Of a stretch of 64,000 bases of DNA, positions 28,073 to 36,574 are shown piece by piece. The notes beneath the pieces are model-generated. The model saw only the letters and a program-made list of their open reading frames with translations. It was not told the origin of the DNA and searched no databases. The stretch's first letter is position 1. Each line of letters begins with the position of its first letter. The DNA lies in NCBI GenBank assembly GCA_945878725.1, contig CAMCTY010000003.1, positions 62,001 through 126,000 of the forward strand, written 5' to 3'. The position numbers and the translations under genes were made by a program. This DNA is from Bifidobacterium breve. GTDB taxonomy: Bacteria > Actinomycetota > Acidimicrobiia > Acidimicrobiales > Acidimicrobilacustridaceae.

Positions 28073-30088
28073 TCAGCCGACCTCGCGGAGTTCCCGTTTC
28101 AGGTCCTTGATCTCGTCCCGGAGCCGCGCTGCGTACTCGAAACGGAGATCGGCAGCTGCCTCCTTCATTTCCTCCTCCAGCGTCATCACAAGACGCCCGA
28201 GCTCGTCGGCCGGCAGCTCGGCGAGATCCGAGCGCACCTTGTCTCGTGCCGTCGATCGCCGTCCGGAACCAGGAACAGGGGCCGAACCGGACGGACGCAG
28301 CGAGGCGAGAATGTCGGTGACGGCCTTGCGGATCGTCTGCGGATTGATCCCGTGTTCGATGTTGTACTGCTCCTGCACACCGCGTCGGCGGTTCGTCTCG
28401 GAGATGGCCCGCTGCATCGAGTCGGTTATCGAGTCGGCGTACATGATGACTTGACCGTCAATGTTTCGGGCGGCGCGGCCGATTGTCTGCACCAGTGCTG
28501 TTTCTGATCGGAGGAACCCCTCCTTGTCCGCGTCGAGGATGGCGACAAGAGAGACCTCAGGAAGGTCGAGTCCCTCTCGCAAGAGATTGATACCAACGAG
28601 AACATCGAATTCGCCGAGACGAAGATCTCGCAAGATCTCGATGCGCTCGATCGTGTCAACCTCACTGTGGAGATAACGAACCTTGACGCCTAGTTCAAGG
28701 AGGTAATCCGTGAGATCTTCGGACATCTTCTTCGTGAGGGTGGTGACCAGAACGCGGTCACCCTTGGTCACTCGCTTGTTGATCTGCTCGATCAGATCGT
28801 CGATCTGCCCCTTTGTGGGCTTGACGATGATTTCGGGATCCACGAGTCCGGTTGGGCGGACAACTTGCTCGACGATCACATCAGAGTTCTCGAGTTCGAA
28901 CGGACCCGGCGTTGCCGACAGGAAAACCACCTGACCAACCCGGCCCATGACTTCCTCGAATTGCAGTGGCCGATTGTCTGCCGCCGACGGGAGGCGGAAA
29001 CCGTGATCGATCAGCGTGGTCTTTCGTGACTTGTCGCCGGCGAATTGTCCGCGCAACTGCGGTACGGCCTGATGGCTTTCATCCATCACGACGAGAAAGT
29101 CGTCAGGGAAATAATCGAGCAGGGTGAAGGGCGGCTCACCGGTCTTACGCCCATCGATCTGCCCTGAGTAGTTCTCGATGCCGTTGCAATAACCAAGTTC
29201 GGCCATCATCTCAAGGTCGTACTGGGTACGCATGCGCAAACGCTGTGCCTCGAGAAGCTTCCCTTCCTTCTCGAACTTGGCCAACTGCTGTTGCAGTTCG
29301 TCCTCGATCCGAGTCATCGCACTTTTCATTCGGTCTTCGCCAGCGACGTAATGCGTGGCCGGGAAGATGATCAATTCCTCAAGCTCGGTGATCTTCTCGC
29401 CGGTCACGGGATCAACCACGATCACCCGTTCAATCTCGTCTCCGAAAAGTTCGATCCGCACTGCGGTTTCGTCGTAGGCGGGATGAACTTCGATGGTGTC
29501 GCCCCGCACGCGAAATTTGCCCCGAACCAAGTTCAGGTCGTTGCGCTCGTACTGCATGTTGACGAGTCGACTCAGAATCGCCCGCTGTTCATGCGTCTCA
29601 CCGGGACGAAGAACGAGGAGTTGATCTTTGTATTCCAGCGGCGAACCGAGGCCGTAGATACACGAGACCGATGCGACAACGATCGTGTCTCGTCGTGTCA
29701 ACAGTGCCGAGGTCGCGGCATGGCGGAGACGATCAATCTCGTCATTCACCGACGAGTCCTTTTCGATGTAGGTGTCCGAGGACGGCATGTACGCCTCGGG
29801 TTGGTAGTAGTCGTAGTACGACACGAAGTATTCGACGCGATTCGTGGGGAAGAACTCGCGGAACTCGTTAGCGAGCTGTGCGGCAAGAGACTTGTTTGGT
29901 GCCATCACCAGAGTGGGACGCTGCAGCTTTTCGATCGTCCATGCAATCGTCGCGCTCTTTCCGGAGCCGGTGATGCCCAGAAGAGTCTGAAACCGGTTAC
30001 CGGCTTCGATGCTCTTCGTCAGTTCCTCGATGGCCTTGGGCTGATCCCCCGCAGGCACGAAGTCGGATTCGAGTCGAAACGGCGGCAT
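28073..30088 (-). CDS. uvrB: UvrABC excinuclease subunit UvrB
   Basis: UvrB verifies the lesion and recruits UvrC. The 671-residue helicase-like protein has Walker [11 protein letters not shown], the beta-hairpin motif [14 protein letters not shown] box, motif [11 protein letters not shown], and a C-terminal UVR domain ([24 protein letters not shown] region, broken into its usual EEM and AARLRDEI elements). The ATG at 30088 has no evident ribosome site, and a TAGACT hexamer lies a few bases upstream, so a leaderless transcript is possible. It is divergent from dprE2. Confidence 0.97.
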   Translation of the reverse strand: MPPFRLESDFVPAGDQPKAIEELTKSIEAGNRFQTLLGITGSGKSATIAWTIEKLQRPTLVMAPNKSLAAQLANEFREFFPTNRVEYFVSYYDYYQPEAYMPSSDTYIEKDSSVNDEIDRLRHAATSALLTRRDTIVVASVSCIYGLGSPLEYKDQLLVLRPGETHEQRAILSRLVNMQYERNDLNLVRGKFRVRGDTIEVHPAYDETAVRIELFGDEIERVIVVDPVTGEKITELEELIIFPATHYVAGEDRMKSAMTRIEDELQQQLAKFEKEGKLLEAQRLRMRTQYDLEMMAELGYCNGIENYSGQIDGRKTGEPPFTLLDYFPDDFLVVMDESHQAVPQLRGQFAGDKSRKTTLIDHGFRLPSAADNRPLQFEEVMGRVGQVVFLSATPGPFELENSDVIVEQVVRPTGLVDPEIIVKPTKGQIDDLIEQINKRVTKGDRVLVTTLTKKMSEDLTDYLLELGVKVRYLHSEVDTIERIEILRDLRLGEFDVLVGINLLREGLDLPEVSLVAILDADKEGFLRSETALVQTIGRAARNIDGQVIMYADSITDSMQRAISETNRRRGVQEQYNIEHGINPQTIRKAVTDILASLRPSGSAPVPGSGRRSTARDKVRSDLAELPADELGRLVMTLEEEMKEAAADLRFEYAARLRDEIKDLKRELREVG

Positions 30089-30204
30089 GCGACGAGTCTA
30101 GGGATGCAATCGGCGGATACCCCCGGTACCGCCGGTGATGCCGTCTATCCTCTCCCCAGCGAACAGGTACCAAACCGGCGCAAAACGAGAACGGAATCGA
30201 TCGA
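30089..30204. promoter_or_regulatory. Divergent intergenic region between uvrB and dprE2
   Basis: This 116-base region separates two divergent genes and must hold both promoters. A TAGACT hexamer next to the uvrB start could be a leaderless -10 element. A TATCCT at about 30146 faces dprE2. A GAACAGGTACC string at about 30161 resembles half of an actinobacterial SOS box but lacks the second GTTC half. No assignment is firm. Confidence 0.3.
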
Positions 30205-30975
30205 ATGCGGGACGCGTTGGGAGCGGTGCAGTCAGTGCTCGTACTCGGGGGCAACTCCGAGATTGCCATTTCCATCACTGAGCGGCTCGTGGATCGCCGT
30301 TGTCGCACCGTTGTTCTCGCCGTCAGGGACCCTCTCTCCCCCATCACCGCCACAACTGCCGACACCCTCCGCGGCCGTGGGGCCACCACGGTTGAGGCCA
30401 TCGCGTTCGATGCCCTTGCCTCCGAATCCCATTCTGACGTGATCGCCCAGGCATTCGATCGTTTCGGAGATTTCGACCTCGTCATTTCCGCCTTCGGTGT
30501 GCTCGGCGATCAAGAGACGTTCAACAACGATCCCACTGCAGCCGCTATCGCTGCGAGCACCAACTTTGTTGGTGCCGTTTCGTCGTCACTCGCTGTCGCT
30601 TCCCGTCTCCGAGCACAAGGCCATGGCGTCCTCATGGTGATTACATCAGTCGCCGGCGTGCGGGCCCGCGCTGACAACTTCGTCTACGGATCGACCAAAG
30701 CCGGTCTCGACGCCTTCGCACAGGGCCTCGGAGATTCACTCGTCGATTCCGGTGCACGCGTAGTTGTTGTTCGACCCGGATTCGTTCACACCCGAATGAC
30801 CGAAGGAATGAAACCGGCGCCGTTCGCAGCAACATCGGACAAGATCGCCGATGCTGTCGTCGCAGGATTCGGAAAAGGACGCGAGATCATCTGGGCGCCA
30901 CCCATCCTGGCGATCGTGTTCGGACTCCTACGCCATCTGCCCCGTTCGCTCTGGCGCAAGGTGAGCGCTCGCTGA
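30205..30975 (+). CDS. dprE2: Decaprenylphospho-ribose 2'-epimerase subunit DprE2-like reductase
   Basis: The 256-residue short-chain dehydrogenase has the cofactor loop VLVLGGNSEIA, the ISAFGVLGD motif, the catalytic Tyr-Lys in YGSTKAGLDAF and a C-terminal hydrophobic segment ending ...LPRSLWRKV, a tail shared with mycobacterial DprE2. DprE2 reduces the 2-keto intermediate made by DprE1 to give decaprenyl-phospho-arabinose. It is the first gene of a compact dprE2-ubiA-dprE1 operon, one base ahead of the next start region, which strongly supports the call. Confidence 0.88.
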   Translation: MRDALGAVQSVLVLGGNSEIAISITERLVDRRCRTVVLAVRDPLSPITATTADTLRGRGATTVEAIAFDALASESHSDVIAQAFDRFGDFDLVISAFGVLGDQETFNNDPTAAAIAASTNFVGAVSSSLAVASRLRAQGHGVLMVITSVAGVRARADNFVYGSTKAGLDAFAQGLGDSLVDSGARVVVVRPGFVHTRMTEGMKPAPFAATSDKIADAVVAGFGKGREIIWAPPILAIVFGLLRHLPRSLWRKVSAR

Positions 30976-30976
30976 C

Positions 30977-31891
30977 ATGAGTTCAGCCCTGCCTGGAGAG
31001 GCCACCGGAGCTAAGAGCAACTTGATCGCCGGAGTCGTCCGCGAGCTTCGCCCGAAGCAGTGGATGAAGAACGTTCTCGTCTTCGCTGCCCCAGTCGCCG
31101 CGGGCGTCTTCGACAACCGCACCACGATCCTCCACTCGGTTTTCGCCTTCGTCTGTTTCTGCGCGGCGGCAAGTGCGACCTATCTACTAAACGACATCGC
31201 CGACGCCTCGGCTGACCGACGCCATCCGACAAAACGCAATCGCCCTATCGCGGCCGGAGTGGTTCCAGTTCCCCTCGCCGGCATCCTCGCTGTGGTCCTG
31301 CTTGTCGGGGGAGTCGGCGGCGCGTTTCTCATCGACTGGCACTTCGGCGTGACGATCATCGCCTATCTGCTGCTGACATCCCTGTACACACTCTGGTTGA
31401 AGCACATTCCGATCCTCGACATCGTCGCCGTCGCCGCCGGATTCGTCCTTCGGGCCATTGGTGGGGCCACTGCGACCAGCGTTCCGATCTCCGAATGGTT
31501 CTTCATCGTCACAAGCTTCGGGGCACTCTTCATGGTTGCCGGAAAGCGCGCCGGCGAGTCATCGGATCTTGGTCCGGATGCCGCATCAGTTCGCCCAGTT
31601 CTTGCTGCGTACACCCCGAGCTTCCTCGCCTATCTGCGAGCTATCTTCTCCGGTGGAGCCCTCATCGCGTATTGCCTGTGGGCGTTTGCCTCAGCCGACG
31701 CGAAGGATGACGGTTCGTTCCTCTTCCAACTTTCGATCGTTCCCTTTGCTATCGCGATCCTCCGGTACGCCCTTCTCCTCGACAAAGGACAGGGCGCGGA
31801 ACCCGAAAATCTCGTCGTATCCGACCGAACCCTGCTCGCCGCCGGCGCGGCATGGGCAATCATCTACGCCTGTGCCACCTACACCTCCTGA
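30977..31891 (+). CDS. ubiA: Decaprenyl-phosphate phosphoribosyltransferase, UbiA family
   Basis: The 304-residue polytopic membrane protein belongs to the UbiA prenyltransferase superfamily in the form known from Rv3806c. The first motif is NDIADASADRRHPTKRNRP and the second appears around the cytoplasmic loop containing AGKRAGE; RPKQWMKNVLVFAAP near the N-terminus is typical of this subfamily. It transfers phosphoribose from PRPP to decaprenyl phosphate, the substrate of DprE1/DprE2. About eight to nine membrane segments are expected. It starts at ATG one base after the dprE2 stop. Confidence 0.9.
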   Translation: MSSALPGEATGAKSNLIAGVVRELRPKQWMKNVLVFAAPVAAGVFDNRTTILHSVFAFVCFCAAASATYLLNDIADASADRRHPTKRNRPIAAGVVPVPLAGILAVVLLVGGVGGAFLIDWHFGVTIIAYLLLTSLYTLWLKHIPILDIVAVAAGFVLRAIGGATATSVPISEWFFIVTSFGALFMVAGKRAGESSDLGPDAASVRPVLAAYTPSFLAYLRAIFSGGALIAYCLWAFASADAKDDGSFLFQLSIVPFAIAILRYALLLDKGQGAEPENLVVSDRTLLAAGAAWAIIYACATYTS

Positions 31892-33275
31892 ACCCGGAGC
31901 AAAGCTCCTCGTACCGGCAACCACCGAGTTGATGGGCTGGGGCCGAACCGCTCCCACCGCGTCGGATCTTCGTCGCCCAACGTCGGCGATCGAACTTCGA
32001 CGGGCACTGCCAACCGCTTCGGCGCGCGGACTGCTCGCCCGTGGTCTCGGTCGGTCCTACGGCGATGCCGCCCAGAACAGCGGCGGCACCGTCATCGAAA
32101 CAACCGATGTCGATGCGTTCACAATCCACGAATCAGTGCCGGGATCGTCGACAGTCCTCGTAACCGCCGAGGCAGGAGCGAGCATCGATCGAATGCTTCA
32201 CGCCCTCGTTCCCCAGGGGCTATTCGTTCCGGTCACACCCGGGACGCGTTACGTCACCGTCGGAGGGGCGATCGCCGCCGACATCCACGGAAAGAACCAT
32301 CATCGCAAGGGTTCGTGGTGTGAGCATCTCGAGTCCCTGCGTCTCCAGCTCGCCGATGGTTCTGTTGTTGAGGTGGGCCCTGATCGCGATCCCGACCTGT
32401 TCTGGGCGACGGCAGGTGGCATGGGCCTCACGGGCGTCATCCTCGAAGCCACGATCCGCTGTCCCCGGATTGGCTCCAGTCGATTGCTCGTGGACACCGA
32501 TCGGGCTCCCGATCTGGATTCCGTGCTTGAGCTGATGTCATCCGGCGATCACGCGTACGACTACTCGGTGGCGTGGATCGATCTCATGGCAACCGGCCGA
32601 TCAATGGGACGCTCGGTTCTCACTCGCGGCCGGTTCGCTACTGCCGAAGAGGCCGCGCCGAAGACTGGTCGCAACACATTCGCGTACAAGGCCGGCGTCA
32701 TCGCCAACACTCCCCCGTTTATCCCGCCGGGCCTGCTGAACAAACTCTCTATCCGAGCGTTCAACGAACTCTGGTTCCGCAAGGCACCAGCCGAGCGACG
32801 CGATGAACTTCAGACAATCCCCACCTTCTTTCATCCCCTCGACATGGTCGGTGGCTGGAACCGCATCTACGGGCCGGGGGGCTTCCTGCAATGGCAATTC
32901 GTCATTCCGTTCGGGACCGAAGCAGCTCTCACCCAGATCATCGGCGAACTCAGCAAGGCCGGTTGCACCTCGTTCCTCGCCGTCCTCAAAAGTTTCGGCG
33001 AGGGGAATCCGGCGCCACTCTCGTTTCCCGCCGCCGGTTGGACACTCGCCCTCGACATCCCCACGGGTGTTCCGGGATTAGGGCCACTGCTCGATCACCT
33101 CGATGATCTCGTTGCCGAAGCCGGTGGACGCATCTACCTCGCCAAAGACAGTCGCATGCGCGCTGAACTCGTCGGCACCATGTATCCCCGTCTCGACGAA
33201 TGGCGTGCGGTGCGCGATCGCGTCGATCCGAATCGTGTTTTCCAAAGCGATCTCGCTCGCCGCCTCGCGCTCTAA
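31872..33275 (+). CDS. dprE1: Decaprenylphosphoryl-beta-D-ribose 2'-oxidase DprE1
   Basis: DprE1 is an FAD flavoprotein of the vanillyl-alcohol oxidase type that oxidises the 2'-hydroxyl of decaprenyl-phospho-ribose. The sequence shows MGWGRTAP, GLGRSYGDAAQN, the FAD loop GTRYVTVGGAIAADIHGKNHH, FYHPLDM-like FFHPLDMVGGWNR, and the active-site lysine in YLAKDSR. A GTG at 31872, overlapping ubiA by 20 bases, gives 467 residues, close to the 461 of M. tuberculosis; the ATG at 31932 would be shorter. The frame is open back to 31458 inside ubiA, which is not used. The residue aligned with the benzothiazinone-target cysteine is alanine (GWTLALDIP). Confidence 0.9.
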   Translation: MPPTPPEPGAKLLVPATTELMGWGRTAPTASDLRRPTSAIELRRALPTASARGLLARGLGRSYGDAAQNSGGTVIETTDVDAFTIHESVPGSSTVLVTAEAGASIDRMLHALVPQGLFVPVTPGTRYVTVGGAIAADIHGKNHHRKGSWCEHLESLRLQLADGSVVEVGPDRDPDLFWATAGGMGLTGVILEATIRCPRIGSSRLLVDTDRAPDLDSVLELMSSGDHAYDYSVAWIDLMATGRSMGRSVLTRGRFATAEEAAPKTGRNTFAYKAGVIANTPPFIPPGLLNKLSIRAFNELWFRKAPAERRDELQTIPTFFHPLDMVGGWNRIYGPGGFLQWQFVIPFGTEAALTQIIGELSKAGCTSFLAVLKSFGEGNPAPLSFPAAGWTLALDIPTGVPGLGPLLDHLDDLVAEAGGRIYLAKDSRMRAELVGTMYPRLDEWRAVRDRVDPNRVFQSDLARRLAL

Positions 33276-33283
33276 CCCACGAT

Positions 33284-33886
33284 TCAGTCGGTGTTGTGCA
33301 GAGACGAAATCCAATCCCAACAAGCGGCGATGTGTGGTTCCAACTCGTCTGGGGTTCCGTTGTTTGGCACGACAAAATCGGCTTCGGCGAGTCGTTCCTC
33401 GCGCGTCGCCTGACGCGCCATCCGGGCACGCGCATCGGCTTCAGTGAAACCGCGATGGGCGACGAGCCGTTGCACCGCTATGTCGGGATCGGTGTCGATG
33501 ACGATTGTTCCCTCGGTCGTGTACGCCTTGCTCTCGATCAGTAATGGAACATCCAAGATCACCACGTTGTCGGTGGCCCGTTGCTCCTCGATACGCCGAT
33601 CAATCTCTGCGCCGACCCCCGGATGAACAATCGCGTTCAGCGCCTTCAGTTCCTCGGTGTCGTTGAAGACGATGTCGGCGACCGCTTGCCGATTGAGGGT
33701 GCCATCCGTGTTGAGAATTCCTTCGCCGAAATGAGCAACCATCGCGGCGAGGACACTGCCACCGGGTGACTGGAGTTCCCGCACCACCAGATCGGCGTCG
33801 ATCACGACCGCTCCGCGATCGCCAAGGGCGGATGAAACCGTTGATTTTCCGGAGCCGATACCACCGGTCAGTCCTAGAAGAAGCAC
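33284..33886 (-). CDS. coaE: Dephospho-CoA kinase
   Basis: CoaE phosphorylates dephospho-CoA in the last step of coenzyme A synthesis. The 200-residue protein has the P-loop GLTGGIGSGKST at the N-terminus, DADLVVRELQSPG, the HPGVGAEI segment and the LID region RMARQAT. A GTG at 33886 gives the standard length; the upstream reading frame is hydrophobic but unrelated and overlaps the promoter of the LuxR-type gene. It converges on dprE1 with eight bases between stops. Confidence 0.95.
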   Translation of the reverse strand: MLLLGLTGGIGSGKSTVSSALGDRGAVVIDADLVVRELQSPGGSVLAAMVAHFGEGILNTDGTLNRQAVADIVFNDTEELKALNAIVHPGVGAEIDRRIEEQRATDNVVILDVPLLIESKAYTTEGTIVIDTDPDIAVQRLVAHRGFTEADARARMARQATREERLAEADFVVPNNGTPDELEPHIAACWDWISSLHNTD

Positions 33887-33960
33887 GACCGGGAACCTAG
33901 CAGCGCACCGCCCGCAAGAAAGTTGCTCAAGAAGCGCGGAAAAGTGCCGACATATACCGA

Positions 33961-34239
33961 ATGAACACAACAACAACACAAACAACCACACCCATCAGCA
34001 ACCGCCTCCCCGGTTCCCGCTCATGGGGGGCAACGCTCGCACCGGTTACCCGACGCGAAGAAGAGGTCCTGCAGGCCATCACCGACGGGTGTTCAACCCC
34101 GGAAGTTGCGGCCCGTCTGTACCTGTCACAGAAAACCGTCAAGAACCATCTGGCATCGATCTACCAGAAGCTCGATGCCCGAGACCGCACGCAGGCTGTG
34201 CTCACTGCGCTGCGGCTCGGGATCGTTCACCTCGACTGA
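33961..34239 (+). CDS. Orphan LuxR-type DNA-binding protein (single HTH domain)
   Basis: The 92-residue product is a Thr-rich N-terminus (MNTTTTQTTTP) and one GerE-type helix-turn-helix: LAPVTRREEEVLQAI, then PEVAARLYLSQKTVKNHLASIYQKL. There is no receiver or sensor domain. Residues 30-90 cover the complete DNA-binding domain. It lies between divergent coaE and convergent rpsA, and is followed by a 9-bp hairpin. Target genes cannot be inferred; autoregulation is common for such small proteins. The start has no strong ribosome site. Confidence 0.85.
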   Translation: MNTTTTQTTTPISNRLPGSRSWGATLAPVTRREEEVLQAITDGCSTPEVAARLYLSQKTVKNHLASIYQKLDARDRTQAVLTALRLGIVHLD

Positions 34240-34241
34240 TT

Positions 34242-34263
34242 GCCGGCACCAAAGGGTGCCGGC
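34242..34263. terminator. Probable bidirectional hairpin between the LuxR-type gene and rpsA
   Basis: A perfect 9-bp stem (GCCGGCACC / GGTGCCGGC) with an AAAG loop sits between the stop codons of two convergent genes (34239 and 34270). No T-run follows on either strand, so it may act as a weak terminator or as a 3'-end protecting structure. Confidence 0.6.
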
Positions 34264-34269
34264 CTCAGT

Positions 34270-35709
34270 TCACTCTGCGGATTCGCCCTCGGCTGCTTCC
34301 ACGGCTTCCACGGCTTCGACGATCTCGACCGCTTCTGCGACAACTTCTTCGGCTGCTGCTTCAACGGCGGCGGCGCTTACCGGAGCGTCGGCACCCTGCT
34401 CGGCGAAGTACTCGGCCCACGCTTCTTGAGCTTCGGACGATTCACCAAGGCCACCGATGTAGTTGCCCTCAGCGTCATAGGCATGATCGCCGAAGTGCTC
34501 CTGGTACTCGGCGGCGACGATGCCACCTTCAGCCGCTTGCTTGATCGACAGGCTGATGCGACGACGCTGGAGGTCGAGATCGATGATCTTGACCCAGAGT
34601 TCTTCGCCCGGCGTGACGACCTGCTCGGGAAGATCGACGTGATGGGCCGACATCTCGGAGATGTGTACGAGGCCTTCGATACCGTCGCCAACCTGCACGA
34701 ACGAACCAAAGGGAACCAGCTTGGTGACCCGGCCGTAGACGAGTTCGTTGACCTGATGGGCCGAGGCAAATTCCTGCCACGGATCCTGCTGGGTGGCCTT
34801 GAGCGACAGGCTGATGCGCTCGCGGTCGAGATCGACCTCGAGGACCTGCACGTCGATCTCGTCACCGACAGCAACAACCGAACCGGGATGGTCGACATGC
34901 TTCCAGGACAGCTCGGACACGTGGACGAGTCCGTCCATGCCGCCGAGGTCAACGAACGCACCGAAGTTGACGACCGAGGAGACAACACCGCGGCGAACTT
35001 CGCCCGGCTTGAGGTTGGTAAGGAAATCGTCGCGCTGTTCCTTCTGCGTTTCTTCGAGCCATGCACGACGGGACAGAACGACGTTGTTCCGATTCTTGTC
35101 GAGTTCGATGATCTTGGCTTCAAGCGTGCGGCCGACGTACGGGGCGAGATCGCGCACACGTCGCAGCTCAACAAGCGAGGCGGGAAGGAAGCCGCGCAGG
35201 CCGATGTCGATGATGAGGCCGCCCTTGACGACTTCGATGACCGGGCCGCTGACGACGCCTTCGTCTTCCTTGATCTTCTCGATCGTTCCCCACGCACGTT
35301 CGTACTGTGCACGCTTCTTGGAAAGGACGAGACGTCCTTCCTTGTCTTCCTTGGTGAGGACGAGAGCTTCAAGCTTTTCGCCGAGCGTCACGATCTCTGA
35401 GGGATCAACGTCGTTGCGAATCGAAAGCTCGCGGGCGGGGATGACACCTTCGGACTTGTAACCGATGTCGAGGAGGACTTCGTCGCGGTCAACCTTGACG
35501 ACAGTTCCTTCGACGATCTGACCGTCTTCGACCTGCACCATCGATGCGGTGTACGCCTCATCGAGCGATTCGCCGGCAAGATCGTCTTCAACGATCTGGC
35601 GCGGGATGTAACGGCCTTCGCTATCGAACGTTCCCATACCTTCTGGGGCTTCGAGCGTGAGGGTGGTCTCCACAGCGACTGCTGCTTCGGGGGTCGTGAG
35701 GTCGGACAA
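34270..35709 (-). CDS. rpsA: 30S ribosomal protein S1
   Basis: The 479-residue protein has four S1 RNA-binding repeats, at about residues 62-132, 148-214, 234-303 and 320-388; typical strands are VEGTVVKVDRDEVLLDIGYKSEG and RRGVVSSVVNFGAFVDLGG in abbreviated form. A Glu/Ala-rich acidic tail follows. Four repeats are usual in actinobacteria, compared with six in E. coli. It helps bind mRNA to the 30S subunit. The start is TTG at 35709, with a GAGAGA ribosome site about six bases upstream. The promoter region contains a perfect TTGACA. Confidence 0.95.
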   Translation of the reverse strand: MSDLTTPEAAVAVETTLTLEAPEGMGTFDSEGRYIPRQIVEDDLAGESLDEAYTASMVQVEDGQIVEGTVVKVDRDEVLLDIGYKSEGVIPARELSIRNDVDPSEIVTLGEKLEALVLTKEDKEGRLVLSKKRAQYERAWGTIEKIKEDEGVVSGPVIEVVKGGLIIDIGLRGFLPASLVELRRVRDLAPYVGRTLEAKIIELDKNRNNVVLSRRAWLEETQKEQRDDFLTNLKPGEVRRGVVSSVVNFGAFVDLGGMDGLVHVSELSWKHVDHPGSVVAVGDEIDVQVLEVDLDRERISLSLKATQQDPWQEFASAHQVNELVYGRVTKLVPFGSFVQVGDGIEGLVHISEMSAHHVDLPEQVVTPGEELWVKIIDLDLQRRRISLSIKQAAEGGIVAAEYQEHFGDHAYDAEGNYIGGLGESSEAQEAWAEYFAEQGADAPVSAAAVEAAAEEVVAEAVEIVEAVEAVEAAEGESAE

Positions 35710-35789
35710 GGTGTTCTCTCTTCGATGGATAAGGAATCAGGCCCCGGATGTCGGGGCGGGACACGTACGCGAGCGCGCACAAGGACGCA

Positions 35790-35815
35790 AAACTAGCACC
35801 GCACCCTCCTGTCAA
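35790..35815 (-). promoter_or_regulatory. Putative rpsA promoter
   Basis: On the minus strand a perfect TTGACA (35815-35810) is followed after 14 bases by TAGTTT (35795-35790). Both hexamers are good sigma-70 family matches, but the spacer is three bases shorter than usual, so one of the two may be shifted. About 80 bases of leader follow. Confidence 0.35.
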
Positions 35816-35830
35816 CGCCAGCCCGTGGGC

Positions 35831-36574
35831 TCAGGCAGGGGGCCGGCGTGCCACAAGTAGGAATTCCGGATGGTCCAGATCGGGGTGGTTACGGGCGTAC
35901 TCCCCCGGGGTCACCGACCACAGCTGTTCGACCTCGAGACCGGCCCGGGCCGCAAGGAGCCGGAGCTCCCTAGGGGTGAAACATGTGGTCCAGAGATCAT
36001 GTTCGGCAGCCACGCCTGCGGGTGACCGCAGCGATGTTCTCTCGTGATTGACCCCTGTCTCGGCGTCGAACGAGTCAGTGTCCTCGAGAAAGCGGATCTG
36101 GAAATAGGCCGAGAAGGCCGAAACCGCCAGCGCCCCACCGGGTCGGAGGGCTCGGGCCATGCCATCGAAAACGGCACCATCGGGATCGGGCCCCGGGGCC
36201 TGCGCCCCACCGGCCAGACCGAAAGCTCCCTGACAAAGCGAGATGACGGCATCGAACTCGGCCGAGAACGGAAGCTCTCTCGCATCTATCCTCTCGAAGG
36301 TCACCCCAACGGGTGCATCAATCCGGGCGATCTCGACGAATCGTTGCGAGATGTCGACACCGACGACCTCAATGCCGGCTTCTCCCAACGCACGAGCGTG
36401 TCGACCGGGCCCACAGCCCACGTCAAGCACACGCATGCCTGGGCGCAGGTCGAGCACGTCGGTGAGGAACCCCGCCTCGTTGGCCGTCCCCATAGTGAAG
36501 GAGTATCGGAGATAGGCCTCACCAAGGTGATCGGCAAGCGCCTCGAACCAGTGCGACGAATCCGACTCCGCCAT
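35831..36574 (-). CDS. Class I SAM-dependent methyltransferase, substrate unknown
   Basis: The 247-residue enzyme has the SAM site VLDVGCGPGRHARALGE, the acidic VVGVDISQ motif and a motif resembling AVISLCQGAFGL. The C-terminal part (FTPRELRLLAARAGLEV) is the usual cap of small-molecule or RNA methyltransferases of type Methyltransf_25. The ATG at 36574 shares a base with the polA stop (TGATG), so it is coupled to polA. It sits between polA and rpsA, where M. tuberculosis has only a short gap. Its substrate is unknown. Confidence 0.85.
   Translation of the reverse strand: MAESDSSHWFEALADHLGEAYLRYSFTMGTANEAGFLTDVLDLRPGMRVLDVGCGPGRHARALGEAGIEVVGVDISQRFVEIARIDAPVGVTFERIDARELPFSAEFDAVISLCQGAFGLAGGAQAPGPDPDGAVFDGMARALRPGGALAVSAFSAYFQIRFLEDTDSFDAETGVNHERTSLRSPAGVAAEHDLWTTCFTPRELRLLAARAGLEVEQLWSVTPGEYARNHPDLDHPEFLLVARRPPA

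Noticed and set aside
30155-30180. LexA-type SOS box upstream of uvrB
   Set aside because: Only one half-site (GAAC) is present; the GTTC partner at the required spacing is missing.
31458-31871. Long N-terminal extension of dprE1 inside ubiA
   Set aside because: The extension is a shifted reading of ubiA with Ser/Arg/Pro-rich composition and no similarity to DprE1; the family N-terminus begins near 31900.
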